From: Alphaproteobacteria bacterium
GTDB lineage: Bacteria > Pseudomonadota > Alphaproteobacteria > Micropepsales > Micropepsaceae
Assembly (NCBI GenBank): GCA_013697055.1
Contig: JACCXK010000158.1
Coordinates: forward strand, 1-64,000
Length of the DNA stretch: 64,000 nt
Direction of reading: 5' to 3'
Numbering within the stretch: position 1 is the stretch's first letter; every line of letters starts with the position of its first letter. Shown in pieces: positions 1 to 10,063 of the stretch. Below the pieces are notes generated by a model. It saw only the letters and a list, made by a program, of their open reading frames with translations. It had not been told where the DNA came from and did no database searches. A program made the position numbers and the translations under genes.

Positions 1-340
1 CGTCGTTGCGCACGACGGGCAGCGTGGCGTTGATGCCGAAATCGGCCAGCGGTACGCCATCCACGTCCCTGGCGATGCCGGGCGCGACACTGATCAGCTT
101 GGCCTGGTCCCGGGTGATATGGCTGGACGGCTCGCTGCTGGCGCCGGTCGAGACCACGATGGCGCGGCCCGGATCGCCGGCACTGAGATAGGCCCTGAGC
201 GTGCCCTCGCTGAGGGAGTTCATGGACAAGAGCACACCGATGGTCGCCGCCAGGCCCACCACGATCACCATGGACTGCCAGAAGCGCTGTCCCATGCTAC
301 GGAAATTGATGGCGGAAACGATGAAGATTTGCCGGATCAT
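1..340 (-). CDS. ABC transporter permease, FtsX/MacB-like, type B (C-terminus truncated by window edge)
   Basis: Reverse frame MIRQIFIVSAINFRSMGQRFWQSMVIVVGLAATIGVLLSM...GDPGRAIVVSTGA, closely resembling the permeases at 2726 and 5043; runs off the window start. Confidence 0.8.
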   Translation of the reverse strand, partial: MIRQIFIVSAINFRSMGQRFWQSMVIVVGLAATIGVLLSMNSLSEGTLRAYLSAGDPGRAIVVSTGASSEPSSHITRDQAKLISVAPGIARDVDGVPLADFGINATLPVVRND

Positions 341-341
341 C

Positions 342-1493
342 TCAGCGCCTCGCCAGCGCGGTTGCGATATCCATCCGCTTCAATCGAAGCACCGGAAGGG
401 CGGAACTGCCAAGCGCGACAATGACGGCACTGATCAGGGCCCAGACGAACACCATGGGCGTCATGGTGGGAACGGGAATGGCGAAACCCGGCGGAAACAG
501 CCGTGGCATGGCCTTAGCGAAGGCCGCCGCCACGCCGACGCCCAGCATTGCCCCAAGGATACAAGGAACGGCAGATTCCAGCACCACCAGGGTCAAGACG
601 GCGGAATCGGAAAAGCCAATCGTCTTGAGCGTGGCAAATTCGGCGAAGCGTTCGCGCACCGACTGGGCAATGACGTTGGCGGTCAGGAACAGGATCATCA
701 GCAGACCGATGACCGCAACGCCGCGGGTCACCGCCATCAGGTCCAGCCCGGACCCGCTGGCCTGTTCGGCAGCTTTTTCGGTGATGGTTTGCGTCGGGGT
801 CGCGGAATTGGCGAAACGCGCAACGATCTGTTTGCCGACCGCGGCGGACTGGTCGGGATTGTTCGCCAGGACTTCAAGCCAGTCCGCCTTGCCTTGGGCA
901 GCCGCCGGACGGGCTTTGTCGAAATAATCGAAATTGCCCATCATGTAGCCGTTCGCCCAGTCCGGCCGGTCGTCCGCGATCGCCAGAACATGCAGGGTCC
1001 AGCTTCCCGTGCCGTCCGCCTTGGCGATGGAAGGTGTGGCGAGCACAAAGTCGCTGCCCGGGCTCAAGTGCCAGCGCGCGGCCGCGATGCGGCTGATGAC
1101 AATGCCGGTGCGGTTGCGGGCGATCATGTCCCATTGGGCCGCCGACAGCGGCCAGTCGGACCGCACCTTGCGCATATTGTCGTCAACCATCATCACAAAT
1201 TCGTTGTTCTTCTTTTCCTGGTGATAGCCGAACAACGCGCCGACAGCGCCGACTTGGGCAACACCAGGGATGGCGCGGGTCTGACCTGCCATGGCGGTTG
1301 GCAGGGGCTCACCGAAACGCGGATTGACGTAGATGCGGTCGGCGCGTGACGTCTCCGCGATGGCGGTGAAAGTGGCGTTCAGGCCGATGGTCAGGCCGAA
1401 CAGGGTGAAGGCCATGACCACCGACAGCAAGGTCAGGATGGCCCGGACCGGCTTGCGCATGATGGCCGAGTAACCCAGGGGCAAGAACTTCAT
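342..1493 (-). CDS. ABC transporter permease, FtsX/MacB-like, type A
   Basis: N-terminal MKFLPLGYSAIMRKPVRAILTLLSVVMAFTLFGLTIGLNATF; C-terminal FtsX-like helices RFAEFATLKTIGFSD. Confidence 0.88.
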   Translation of the reverse strand: MKFLPLGYSAIMRKPVRAILTLLSVVMAFTLFGLTIGLNATFTAIAETSRADRIYVNPRFGEPLPTAMAGQTRAIPGVAQVGAVGALFGYHQEKKNNEFVMMVDDNMRKVRSDWPLSAAQWDMIARNRTGIVISRIAAARWHLSPGSDFVLATPSIAKADGTGSWTLHVLAIADDRPDWANGYMMGNFDYFDKARPAAAQGKADWLEVLANNPDQSAAVGKQIVARFANSATPTQTITEKAAEQASGSGLDLMAVTRGVAVIGLLMILFLTANVIAQSVRERFAEFATLKTIGFSDSAVLTLVVLESAVPCILGAMLGVGVAAAFAKAMPRLFPPGFAIPVPTMTPMVFVWALISAVIVALGSSALPVLRLKRMDIATALARR

Positions 1494-1533
1494 GCGCGGA
1501 CTCCGGGGCGCTCGACCCGCGAGCCTCCCCTGT

Positions 1534-2718
1534 CTACTCCAGAATCTTCACCTTGTCGCCGTCATGCAGCTTGTCCAGCCCGTCGCCGGCCAGCCGGTCG
1601 CCGCTGGTGATGCCCGACAGGATGGTCACCGCCTGCGCGGTTTTCAGGCCCACCGCGACATCGCGCTTTTCCACCGTACCGTCTTCCTTGAGCACGAACA
1701 CCGTGCCTGTCTTGCCGGTCACGGTCACCGCGGCCGGCGGCACGGTGACGCGCGCCACCACGGGCCCGGCATTCTTCTCCGGCTTGGTCATGAACGCCAC
1801 CCGCGCCGCCATCTGCGGCAGGATGCGGGTGTCCTTGGTCTTGATGCGGACGCGCACCGCCACCGTGCCCTTGGACTGGTCGGCGGTGGGAATGATGGCG
1901 ATCACCTCGCCGGGAATATCCCAGTCGGGATAGGCGTCGAGATGGATGGTGGCGGCGCCGCCGGCCTCCACCCGTTCAATGTAGTTTTCGCTGACATCGA
2001 CCTGGACCTCCAGCGAGTTCATGTCGACGATGGTCATGATGCCGCTTCGGGTCGAGCCACCGCTTTGCGCCGAAGGGGCCACCACCTCGCCGACTTGCGC
2101 CACCTTGACCGTGACGATGCCGTCGAACGGAGCGCGCACCAGGGTGTCGCGCAGATTGGCCTCGGCCAGCGCCACGGCGGCCTGCGCCACGTCATACTGG
2201 GTGCGGGCATTGTCATAAAGCGTGCGCTTGCTCTGCACATCTTCGGCCGAGATCGCGCCTTGGGAATTCAGGGCTTGATAGCGGGCATAGGTCGGCTGCG
2301 CATTGTCCATGGCCACTTTGGCCTGTCGCATCTGGGCCTGGAACTGCCGCAGGGTGGCGAGGAAATTGGAATCGTCCAGCCGCGCCACGATATCGCCGGC
2401 CTTGACCTTCTGGCCTTCCTCGAAATCCACTTCCGTGACTTTGCCCTGGATCTTGGCGGACAAGGTTGCCGTGCGCCGCGCCACCACATAGCCGGAGGCG
2501 TCCAGATCGGATCCGCCCGCGGAGCCGCCGCCGCTTCCGGCACTGGCGGTCACCACATGCACCGGCACCCGGCTGTCGGGCCAGAAATACCAGGCGCCAC
2601 CGGCCGCCAGCAGCAGGACCACGGCAACCACGCCATATAGCAACGGTGACGGACCCCCGCGCCGCACCGGCGCGCGCTCGATCTTGAGGGAATCCAGCAG
2701 GGCTGATTTGTCGCTCAT
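1534..2718 (-). CDS. HlyD-family periplasmic adaptor (membrane fusion protein)
   Basis: N-terminal TM helix; biotinyl/lipoyl-like hairpin SAKIQGKVTEVDFEEGQKVKAGDIVARLD and APFDGIVTVKVAQVGEVV. Confidence 0.9.
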   Translation of the reverse strand: MSDKSALLDSLKIERAPVRRGGPSPLLYGVVAVVLLLAAGGAWYFWPDSRVPVHVVTASAGSGGGSAGGSDLDASGYVVARRTATLSAKIQGKVTEVDFEEGQKVKAGDIVARLDDSNFLATLRQFQAQMRQAKVAMDNAQPTYARYQALNSQGAISAEDVQSKRTLYDNARTQYDVAQAAVALAEANLRDTLVRAPFDGIVTVKVAQVGEVVAPSAQSGGSTRSGIMTIVDMNSLEVQVDVSENYIERVEAGGAATIHLDAYPDWDIPGEVIAIIPTADQSKGTVAVRVRIKTKDTRILPQMAARVAFMTKPEKNAGPVVARVTVPPAAVTVTGKTGTVFVLKEDGTVEKRDVAVGLKTAQAVTILSGITSGDRLAGDGLDKLHDGDKVKILE

Positions 2719-2725
2719 GTCGCTT

Positions 2726-3883
2726 CTATGTCGCTCTCAGGGCTTCTACCACGGGACGGCGGGCAGCGCGAACGGACGGTAACAGCCCGCCCAGCAGCGC
2801 CACGCCGATAGCCCACAAAATTGCCGTCCCGATCAGCGTCGGTGAAACGGTCAGCTTGAATACACTGTTGCCGAAAGCGCCATCCACGCCGTCATACAGC
2901 GTCCAGGCAAACAGGGCCCCGATCAGGGCGCCGGCCACCGCCAGCGCGATCGCCTCCAGGATCACGGAGACCGCAACCGGAAAAGCGTCGTACCCGATGG
3001 CGCGCAAGGTGGCGATTTCCCGCGCCCGCGCCGCCACCGCCGCATACATGGTGTTGAAGCAGCCGAACAGCGCGCCCACGCCCATGATGATGCCGATGCC
3101 GTACGCGATCACCTTGAAGAAGGTCGAGAAGCCTTCGCTGATCTTCTTGTACCACTCCGACTGCAGGTAGGGATCGACCGCCAAAGCGGGATTGGTGGTC
3201 AGGGCGCGCTTGAAGCCGGCGAAGGAGGATGGCGAAGCCAGCCGCACCAGCACGCTGTTATAGGCCGGCCGGCGGATGGCCTTCATCACCGTTTCGGTAT
3301 CGCCGATCAGCTGGCCGTCCAGCAGGTCGCCGGTGGTGTAACTGCCGACAATCGGCCACTCCCCATCAGGCAGGATCACCTTGTCGCCGACATTCATGTT
3401 CCGGAACTGGGTCTTGGCCAACACGCCCACGATCAGCTCGCGGGTCCCCGCACGGAACATGCGCCCCGACACCATGTGGAATTCCGGACGCAGCATCACC
3501 CCCTTGGGGCCAAAACCGCGCAGCGTGTCGTAGGCCGGGCGTCCATTCACCCGGATCACCGGCACGCCCGAATTGATGCCCGCATCAGCCAGCGGGGAAC
3601 TGTCCGGCGCCTTGGCGATGCCGGGCGCGTCCATGATCAACCGCGCCTTGTCGCGGCTGATATTGCTGTTGCCTTCGCCTTGCGCCCCTGTCGACACCAC
3701 GATGGCGCGGCCGGGATCGCCCGTCTTCATATAGGCGGCCAACATGCCTTCGGTCAGGGACAGCATGGAGAGCAGCACCCCGATCACACAAGCCATGCCC
3801 ACCACGATCACCAGCGAGCGCCAGAGGCGCTGCCGCAGGCTTTTGAAATTGATGGCGGAGACGACGAAGATCTGGCGCAGCAT
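2726..3883 (-). CDS. ABC transporter permease, FtsX/MacB-like, type B
   Basis: Start placed at MLRQIFVVSAINFKSLRQRLW (CAT at 3881-3883), overlapping the next stop; FtsX-like C-terminal domain AREIATLRAIGYDAFPV. Confidence 0.88.
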   Translation of the reverse strand: MLRQIFVVSAINFKSLRQRLWRSLVIVVGMACVIGVLLSMLSLTEGMLAAYMKTGDPGRAIVVSTGAQGEGNSNISRDKARLIMDAPGIAKAPDSSPLADAGINSGVPVIRVNGRPAYDTLRGFGPKGVMLRPEFHMVSGRMFRAGTRELIVGVLAKTQFRNMNVGDKVILPDGEWPIVGSYTTGDLLDGQLIGDTETVMKAIRRPAYNSVLVRLASPSSFAGFKRALTTNPALAVDPYLQSEWYKKISEGFSTFFKVIAYGIGIIMGVGALFGCFNTMYAAVAARAREIATLRAIGYDAFPVAVSVILEAIALAVAGALIGALFAWTLYDGVDGAFGNSVFKLTVSPTLIGTAILWAIGVALLGGLLPSVRAARRPVVEALRAT

Positions 3884-5043
3884 CAGGCGCGTCCCGACAG
3901 GGCGGTGGCGATGTCCATGCGCTTCAGCCACAGCACGGGCAAGGCGGCGCTGAGGGCGGCAACCACCAGGGCGCTCAGGGCGGCCCACAGCATCACCATG
4001 GGCGACATGGTGGGCAGCGGTATGCCGAAGCCCGGTGGCATCAGCTTGGGGATCTGCCGCGCCAGGATGGCTGCCAATCCCACGCCCAGCGCCGCGCCGA
4101 CGACACAGGGCAAGGCGGCTTCCAGCACCACCATGGTGGCAACCGCCCGGTCGGTGAAGCCGATGGTCTTCAGAGTGGCGAATTCGGCGAAACGCTCGCG
4201 CACCGATTCCGCGATGCCGTTTCCGGTCAGGAACAGCACCATGAACATGCCGGCCAGGGCGATGCCGCCGGTGATCTTCTTGACGTCCAGCCCGCCAAAG
4301 TCATTGCCGGACCGCGCCAGCTTCTCCGTGATGGTCTGCATCGGCGTGGCGGAATTGGCGAAGGCCTGATCGATCCGTGCCGCCACCGCCGAAGCGTTGG
4401 CGGGATCATCGGCCAAGAGATCGACCTCGTTCACCTTGCCCTGATCGGCCACCGGCTTGGCCTTGTCGATATAGTCATAGTTGCCGAAGATGAAGCCGTT
4501 GCCGGCCTGCGGAATGTCATCGACGATTGCCAGCAGCTTGAAGTCCCAGCTGTTCTTGCCGTCGGCGCGTTTCACCTGCTTGGAGATCATGGTGAAGGTG
4601 TCGCCGACCTTCTTGTGCCAGCGCGCGGCCTGCATCCGGCTCATCACGATTCCGGTGCGGTCTTTCCAGACCAGATTCCATTGTTCCGGCGCCACGCCAT
4701 AATCGCCGAACACGCTGGCAACATCCTTGTCCACCATCAGCATGAAGGCCTGGTTCTTGGGATCCTGGACATAGCCCGGAAGGAAGTTCAGCGCCGTCAC
4801 GGCCTTGACCCCGGGGATCGCCGCCACCTGCCGCGCCACCGCGACCGGCACGCCATCGCCGCCAAACCGCGGCCAAGTAAAGATGCGGTCGGCCCGCGCC
4901 TTCGCCGCTACCGTGTCGAAGGTGGCATTCATGCCCACCATCAGCCCGAACAGGGTGAAGGCCACCATCACCGACAGCAAGGTAAGGACCGCGCGTGTCG
5001 GCTTGCGCAGGATCGCGGCCCAGATGAGCGGAAGATAATACAT
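3883..5043 (-). CDS. ABC transporter permease, FtsX/MacB-like, type A
   Basis: Start at MYYLPLIWAAILRKPTRAVLTLLSVMVAFTLFG; paralogous to 342-1493 and 6204-7373. Confidence 0.88.
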   Translation of the reverse strand: MYYLPLIWAAILRKPTRAVLTLLSVMVAFTLFGLMVGMNATFDTVAAKARADRIFTWPRFGGDGVPVAVARQVAAIPGVKAVTALNFLPGYVQDPKNQAFMLMVDKDVASVFGDYGVAPEQWNLVWKDRTGIVMSRMQAARWHKKVGDTFTMISKQVKRADGKNSWDFKLLAIVDDIPQAGNGFIFGNYDYIDKAKPVADQGKVNEVDLLADDPANASAVAARIDQAFANSATPMQTITEKLARSGNDFGGLDVKKITGGIALAGMFMVLFLTGNGIAESVRERFAEFATLKTIGFTDRAVATMVVLEAALPCVVGAALGVGLAAILARQIPKLMPPGFGIPLPTMSPMVMLWAALSALVVAALSAALPVLWLKRMDIATALSGRA

Positions 5044-6200
5044 CAGGTCGCCCTCAACGCTTCCACGACGGGACGGCGGGCGGCGCGGATGGATGGCAGC
5101 AGGCCTCCGAGCAGCGCCACCACGATGGCCCAGCCCACGCCCAATCCGATCATGGAAGGCGGCACGCTGAGATGGAAAATATTGACGCCCCAAATCCCCT
5201 GGCGTCCGTCATTCATCAGCCATGCGATGGCGGCACCCGCCAGCGCACCCGCCACGGCCAGCGCCACCGCCTCCAGCACCACAGACATCGCCACGGGAAA
5301 GGCGCCATAGCCCAGCGCACGCAAGGTGGCGATCTCACGCCCCCGCGTGCTGATCGCGGCATACATGGTGTTCAGGCAGCCGAACAGCGCGCCGATCGCC
5401 ATGACGAAGCCCACGACATAGGCCAGCACCGCCAAAAGCGTCGTCGCCTGGCCGCTGATCTTCTTGTACCAGTCCGAATGCCGCTCCACCGTTACCGACA
5501 AGGCGGGATTGGTGGTCAGCGCGCGCCGGAAAGCGTCGAGGGTGTCGTGCGACGCCAGCCGCACCAAGATGCTGTTATAGGCGCTGCGGTGAAATGCGGT
5601 CAGCATGGTCTCGGTGTCGCCGACCAGCTGGCCGTCCAGGATGTCGCCGGTCTGATAGACGCCGACAATGGGCCAGCCGCCATCGGGCAGGATGACCTGA
5701 TCGCCGATCTTGACGTTCTGGAACATGGTCTGCGCGCCCACGCCCACCACCAGCTCGCGCTTGCCCGCCTGGAACATGCGCCCCTTGAGCATGTGAAATT
5801 CGGGACGCAAGGCAACGCCCTTGGGCCCGAAACCGCGCATGGTGGTGTAGCCCTTGGTGCCGTTGAGGCGCAGCACCGGCACGCCGATGTTCAGCTGCCG
5901 GTCCGCCAGCGGCTTGCCGTCCACATCCTTGGCGACGCCCGGCGCATCCATGATGATCGGCGCCATGGCGCGGGTGACAGAGCTGCTGCCTTCGCTTTCG
6001 GCGCCCTTGGAGACCACGATGGCGCGGCCCGGATCGCCAACACGGTCATAGGCCGCACGCAGGCCCACGGTCATGGACATCATCGAAAGCAGCACGCCGA
6101 TGGTGGCGCCCAGGCCCACCACAATCACCATGGATTGCCAGAAGCGGCCTTTGAGGCTTTTGAAGTTGAGGGCGGAGACGATGAAGATCTGGCGCAGCAT
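5043..6200 (-). CDS. ABC transporter permease, FtsX/MacB-like, type B
   Basis: MLRQIFIVSALNFKSLKGRFWQSMVIVVGLGATIGVLLSM; GREIATLRALGYGAFPVAMSVVLEAV. Confidence 0.88.
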   Translation of the reverse strand: MLRQIFIVSALNFKSLKGRFWQSMVIVVGLGATIGVLLSMMSMTVGLRAAYDRVGDPGRAIVVSKGAESEGSSSVTRAMAPIIMDAPGVAKDVDGKPLADRQLNIGVPVLRLNGTKGYTTMRGFGPKGVALRPEFHMLKGRMFQAGKRELVVGVGAQTMFQNVKIGDQVILPDGGWPIVGVYQTGDILDGQLVGDTETMLTAFHRSAYNSILVRLASHDTLDAFRRALTTNPALSVTVERHSDWYKKISGQATTLLAVLAYVVGFVMAIGALFGCLNTMYAAISTRGREIATLRALGYGAFPVAMSVVLEAVALAVAGALAGAAIAWLMNDGRQGIWGVNIFHLSVPPSMIGLGVGWAIVVALLGGLLPSIRAARRPVVEALRAT

Positions 6201-6203
6201 GGT

Positions 6204-7373
6204 CTATCGTCCCGAAAGCGCGGTTGCGATGTCCATCCGCTTCAGGCGCAGCGCCGGCAAGGCCGAACTGATCAGCGCCACGATCGCGGCGCAGAGCATC
6301 GCCCACAGCACCACTCCACCCGTAACGGTGGGCATGGGGAAGCCGCCAATACCCTGGCCCACGCGAGGGACCATTGCGGCGATAAGGCCGGCCAGACCCA
6401 CGCCCAGGATCGCTCCCAGGATGCAGGGCAAGGCGGCTTCGGCAAACACCAGCCCGATCACGCCCCAGTCGGAAAAGCCGATGGTCTTGAGCGTGGCGAA
6501 TTCCGCGAAGCGTTCGCGCACCGCCTGGGCGATGCCGTTGGCGGTCAGGAACAGGACCATGAACATGCCCGCCAGGGCGATCTCGCGGTCCACGGTAATG
6601 AAATCCAGGCCGTTGTTGCTGACATCCAGGGCGGCTTTTTCGGTGGTGGACTGCAAGGGCGTGGCGGAACTGGCATAGGTGGCGTCAATGCGCTGCGCCA
6701 GCGCCGCGCTCTGGTCGGGATTGCTGGTCTGGATGAACATCTGGACCATGCGGCTCTGGTCTGCCAGCGGCCGGCTTTTGTCGTAAAAATCGTAGTTGCC
6801 CATCATGAAACCGTCGGTGGCAAAGGAAATCTCGTTCGTCACTTCCAGCACCTGAAAGGTCCAGCTGTTGGTGCCGTCCGCCTTTTTCAGGCCCGGCGCG
6901 GTCATGGTGAAATTGTCGCCCGGCTTCAGGTGCCAGCGTCCTGCCTGAATTTTGCTGATCAACAGACCGCGGCGGTTGGCCCGCACCTTGTCCCATTGCT
7001 GGGGCGTGATCTCCCACTCGTTGAACACTTTGCCGAGCTTGTCGTCCACCATCCAGATGAAGACGCGGTTCTTGGGGTCGCCATGATAACCCCCGACAAA
7101 GCCCATGCCGGCGACCTGCGATACGCCCGGTATCCGCCCGATCTGTTCCACCAAAGCGCGCGGCATGCCCCCGCCGCTGGGCCCGCCGCCGCCGAAACGC
7201 TGCTGGGTCCAGATGCGATCGGCGCGCGCCATCTCGGAGAATTTCACGAAGGTGGCATTCAGCCCGATGGTCAATCCGAACAGGGTGAAGGCCACCATCA
7301 CCGACAGCAGAGTCAGAATGGCGCGCGCGGGCTTGCGCATGATTGCGGCCCAGACGAGAGGGAGATATTTCAT
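6204..7373 (-). CDS. ABC transporter permease, FtsX/MacB-like, type A
   Basis: MKYLPLVWAAIMRKPARAILTLLSVMVAFTLFGLTIGLNATF; RERFAEFATLKTIGFSDWGV. Confidence 0.88.
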   Translation of the reverse strand: MKYLPLVWAAIMRKPARAILTLLSVMVAFTLFGLTIGLNATFVKFSEMARADRIWTQQRFGGGGPSGGGMPRALVEQIGRIPGVSQVAGMGFVGGYHGDPKNRVFIWMVDDKLGKVFNEWEITPQQWDKVRANRRGLLISKIQAGRWHLKPGDNFTMTAPGLKKADGTNSWTFQVLEVTNEISFATDGFMMGNYDFYDKSRPLADQSRMVQMFIQTSNPDQSAALAQRIDATYASSATPLQSTTEKAALDVSNNGLDFITVDREIALAGMFMVLFLTANGIAQAVRERFAEFATLKTIGFSDWGVIGLVFAEAALPCILGAILGVGLAGLIAAMVPRVGQGIGGFPMPTVTGGVVLWAMLCAAIVALISSALPALRLKRMDIATALSGR

Positions 7374-7383
7374 GGGCGAACCC

Positions 7384-8076
7384 CTAGGCGCGAACCGGGC
7401 TGCGCTCGATCAGCGAACCCTTGTCCATCTCCAGCTGGCGGGTGGCATGGTCGGCCGCCTTGGGATCGTGGGTCACCATCACGATGGTCTTGTTCTGCTG
7501 GCGATTGAGCTGTTGCAGCAAAGCCAGGATTTCATCCGCGGAGTTGCGGTCCAGATCGCCGGTAGGTTCGTCGCACAAGAGGATCGAGGGATCGCCGACA
7601 ATGGCGCGGGCGATACCGACGCGCTGCTGCTGTCCGCCGGACAGTTCGCCCGGCTTGTGGGCGGCGCGATCCTTCAGGCCCACAATCTCCAGCGCCACCG
7701 CGACGCGGCGCTGCCGGTCGGCCTTGGACAGGTCGGTAAGCAGCAGCGGCAGCTCGACATTGGAGGCCGCCGACAGCATCGGCATCAGATTGTAGAACTG
7801 GAAGACAAAGCCGATATGGCGCGAGCGCCATTTGGCCAGCTGCCCGCCAGACAGTTTCTCCAGATGCTCGCTGCCGACGATCACTTCGCCGGCATCGGCG
7901 TGATCCAGGCCTTCAACCAGGTTGAGGATGGTGGTCTTGCCCGAGCCGGACGGGCCCATCAGCGAGACGAACTCCCCTTGCGTGATTTCCAGATTCAACC
8001 CGTGCAGGACCTCGACCGATTCCTTGCCCCGGCGATAATTCTTGACGACGTTACGCAGCGATACCGCAGACGACAT
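7384..8076 (-). CDS. ABC transporter ATP-binding protein (LolD/MacB-type)
   Basis: Walker A GPSGSGKT, signature LSGGQQQRVGIARAI, Walker B ILLCDEPTGDLD. Confidence 0.95.
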   Translation of the reverse strand: MSSAVSLRNVVKNYRRGKESVEVLHGLNLEITQGEFVSLMGPSGSGKTTILNLVEGLDHADAGEVIVGSEHLEKLSGGQLAKWRSRHIGFVFQFYNLMPMLSAASNVELPLLLTDLSKADRQRRVAVALEIVGLKDRAAHKPGELSGGQQQRVGIARAIVGDPSILLCDEPTGDLDRNSADEILALLQQLNRQQNKTIVMVTHDPKAADHATRQLEMDKGSLIERSPVRA

Positions 8077-8260
8077 GCTCCACCCCTGTCTGTTTCCGGC
8101 ACGCTCTCACAAAAGCCGGGACTCGTGCTAGCTATCTAGCGTCACCGGATATCTTGCATGGCATGATAGCGTTGTCCAGAGGGTTTTGATGACCAAACGG
8201 CAATAAAACCGGTGCTAACTGACGAAATGTCAAAATGACAGAAAACCAGCAAAAGCGCGG

Positions 8261-9985
8261 CTAGTTGCCACCGCCACCAAAGCGCGCCTTCCATTCGGCG
8301 ATCTGCTCGTCGGTGATCTTCGCCACCAGCACCTCCGGCGCCTTGATCGGCTGGCCGGGTGTGAGTTCGTCGAGTACTTCGGCCATCGGCCCGTCAGGGA
8401 ACGGAATTACCCCGCCCCGATAGCCCACCGGCTGGATGCATTCGTGAATGGTCTTGGCGAAATCCGGCATCACCGGCCACACCAGGTGCGCGAACTGGTG
8501 GATCAGGTTCAGCCCCATGCGCACCCCCACCGCCGCCCTGGCGCGGTCGGTCTTGATATGGGTCCAGGGCGCGGCGCGGGTCATATACTCATTGCCCGCC
8601 ACCCAGATGGCGCGCATCTCGCCCATCGCCTTGCGGAATTCCGCGTCTTCCATGAAGGCGGCATATTGCGCAAAGCGCCTGTCCAGCTCGGTGATCAGCG
8701 CCTTTTCGTCTTCGCCATACTCGCCCTCGCCCGGCACCACGCCGTCGAAGCGCGCCACGCAGAATTTGGTGACGCGGTTGACGAAATTGCCCAGCACGTC
8801 CGCCAGGTCCTTGTTGATGATGCCGGCGAACTGTTCCCAGGTGAAATTGCTGTCGCTGCCTTCCGGCGCATTGGCGATCAGGTAATAGCGCCAGTAATCG
8901 GCCGGCGCCACGTCCAGCGCCGCATCCATGAAGATGCCGCGCTTGCCCGAGGTCGAGAACTTGCCGCCGTCGTAGTTCAGCCAGTTGAAACCCTTCAGCC
9001 GGTCCACCAGCTTCCAGGGCTCGCCCGACGCCATGATCGTCACAGGGAAGCCCACCGTGTGGAAAGGCACGTTGTCCTTGCCCATGAACTCCCAATAGGT
9101 GACATCCTTGGCGGCATCGCCGTACCACCAGTCTTTCCAGGCATCGCCCTTGTTGTTCTTGTCGGCCCATTCCTTGGTGGCGGCGATATATTCGATGGGC
9201 GCGTCGAACCATACATAGAAGACCTTGCCCTTGAGCTGGCCATCGGCAATGTCGTCCGGAACCGGAATGCCCCATGCCAGGTCGCGGGTGATGCCGCGGT
9301 CTTGAAGCCCCTCGTCCAGCCACTTGTAGGCGATCGACGTCACCAGAGACGGCCAGTCATTCTTGTGGCTGTCGATCCAGACGCGCAGCTTGTCGGCAAA
9401 CTGCGACTGCTTCAGGAAAAGATGCGTGGAATCGCGGATCTCGATATCGGCGGCGCCCGACACGGCCGAGCGCGGATTGATCAGGTCGATGGGATCGAGT
9501 ACCCGGGTGCAATTCTCGCACTGGTCGCCGCGCGCGCGGTCATAGCCGCAATGCGGACACGTGCCGATGACATAACGGTCGGGCAGGAAGCGTTTGTCGG
9601 TGGGCGAATAGGCCTGCTTGGTAACGCGGATTTCCAGGAAACCATTCTTCCACAGCGCCCGCGCGAAGTGCAGGGTCAGCTCATGGTTCTGCGGCGAGGA
9701 AGAACGTCCGAAATTGTCCCAGTCCAGCCCGAACCGGTCGCCCAGTTCCTTCTGCACCCCATGCCACTTGGCGGCATAGTCGGCGACAGGCGTCCCCTCC
9801 TCCAGCGCCGCCAGTTCCACCGGCGCGCCATGCTCGTCGGTGGCGCAGATCGCCAGTGTATCGTAGCCGCGGCTTCGGCAATAGCGGGCGAAGATGTCGG
9901 CCGGCAGCATGGAGCCGACCAGGTTGCCCAGATGCTTGACCCCGGCGACATAGGGAATGGCGGAAGTGATGAGGACGCGTTTCAT
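8261..9985 (-). CDS. metG: methionine--tRNA ligase
   Basis: Class I aaRS HLGN-type signature ([17 protein letters not shown]), zinc knuckle [22 protein letters not shown]-equivalent KFSTSGKRG. Confidence 0.93.
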   Translation of the reverse strand: MKRVLITSAIPYVAGVKHLGNLVGSMLPADIFARYCRSRGYDTLAICATDEHGAPVELAALEEGTPVADYAAKWHGVQKELGDRFGLDWDNFGRSSSPQNHELTLHFARALWKNGFLEIRVTKQAYSPTDKRFLPDRYVIGTCPHCGYDRARGDQCENCTRVLDPIDLINPRSAVSGAADIEIRDSTHLFLKQSQFADKLRVWIDSHKNDWPSLVTSIAYKWLDEGLQDRGITRDLAWGIPVPDDIADGQLKGKVFYVWFDAPIEYIAATKEWADKNNKGDAWKDWWYGDAAKDVTYWEFMGKDNVPFHTVGFPVTIMASGEPWKLVDRLKGFNWLNYDGGKFSTSGKRGIFMDAALDVAPADYWRYYLIANAPEGSDSNFTWEQFAGIINKDLADVLGNFVNRVTKFCVARFDGVVPGEGEYGEDEKALITELDRRFAQYAAFMEDAEFRKAMGEMRAIWVAGNEYMTRAAPWTHIKTDRARAAVGVRMGLNLIHQFAHLVWPVMPDFAKTIHECIQPVGYRGGVIPFPDGPMAEVLDELTPGQPIKAPEVLVAKITDEQIAEWKARFGGGGN

Positions 9986-10063
9986 GTTCTGCTATATAAG
10001 GTGATGATCGTGGCAACAGTCCCTCATACAAGGGGACGGCCGGGGAAGCAAAAGGGGTACCTA

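Noticed and set aside
201-1349. 382-aa plus-strand ORF
   Set aside because: Antisense to a clear permease gene; no recognizable protein features.
5172-7508. 778-aa plus-strand ORF
   Set aside because: Antisense shadow of two well-supported permease genes in high-GC DNA; His/Gln/Arg-rich composition with no domain.
8444-10063. Long N-terminal extension of the ORF ending at 11155
   Set aside because: Antisense to metG; real start with signal peptide is at 10064.
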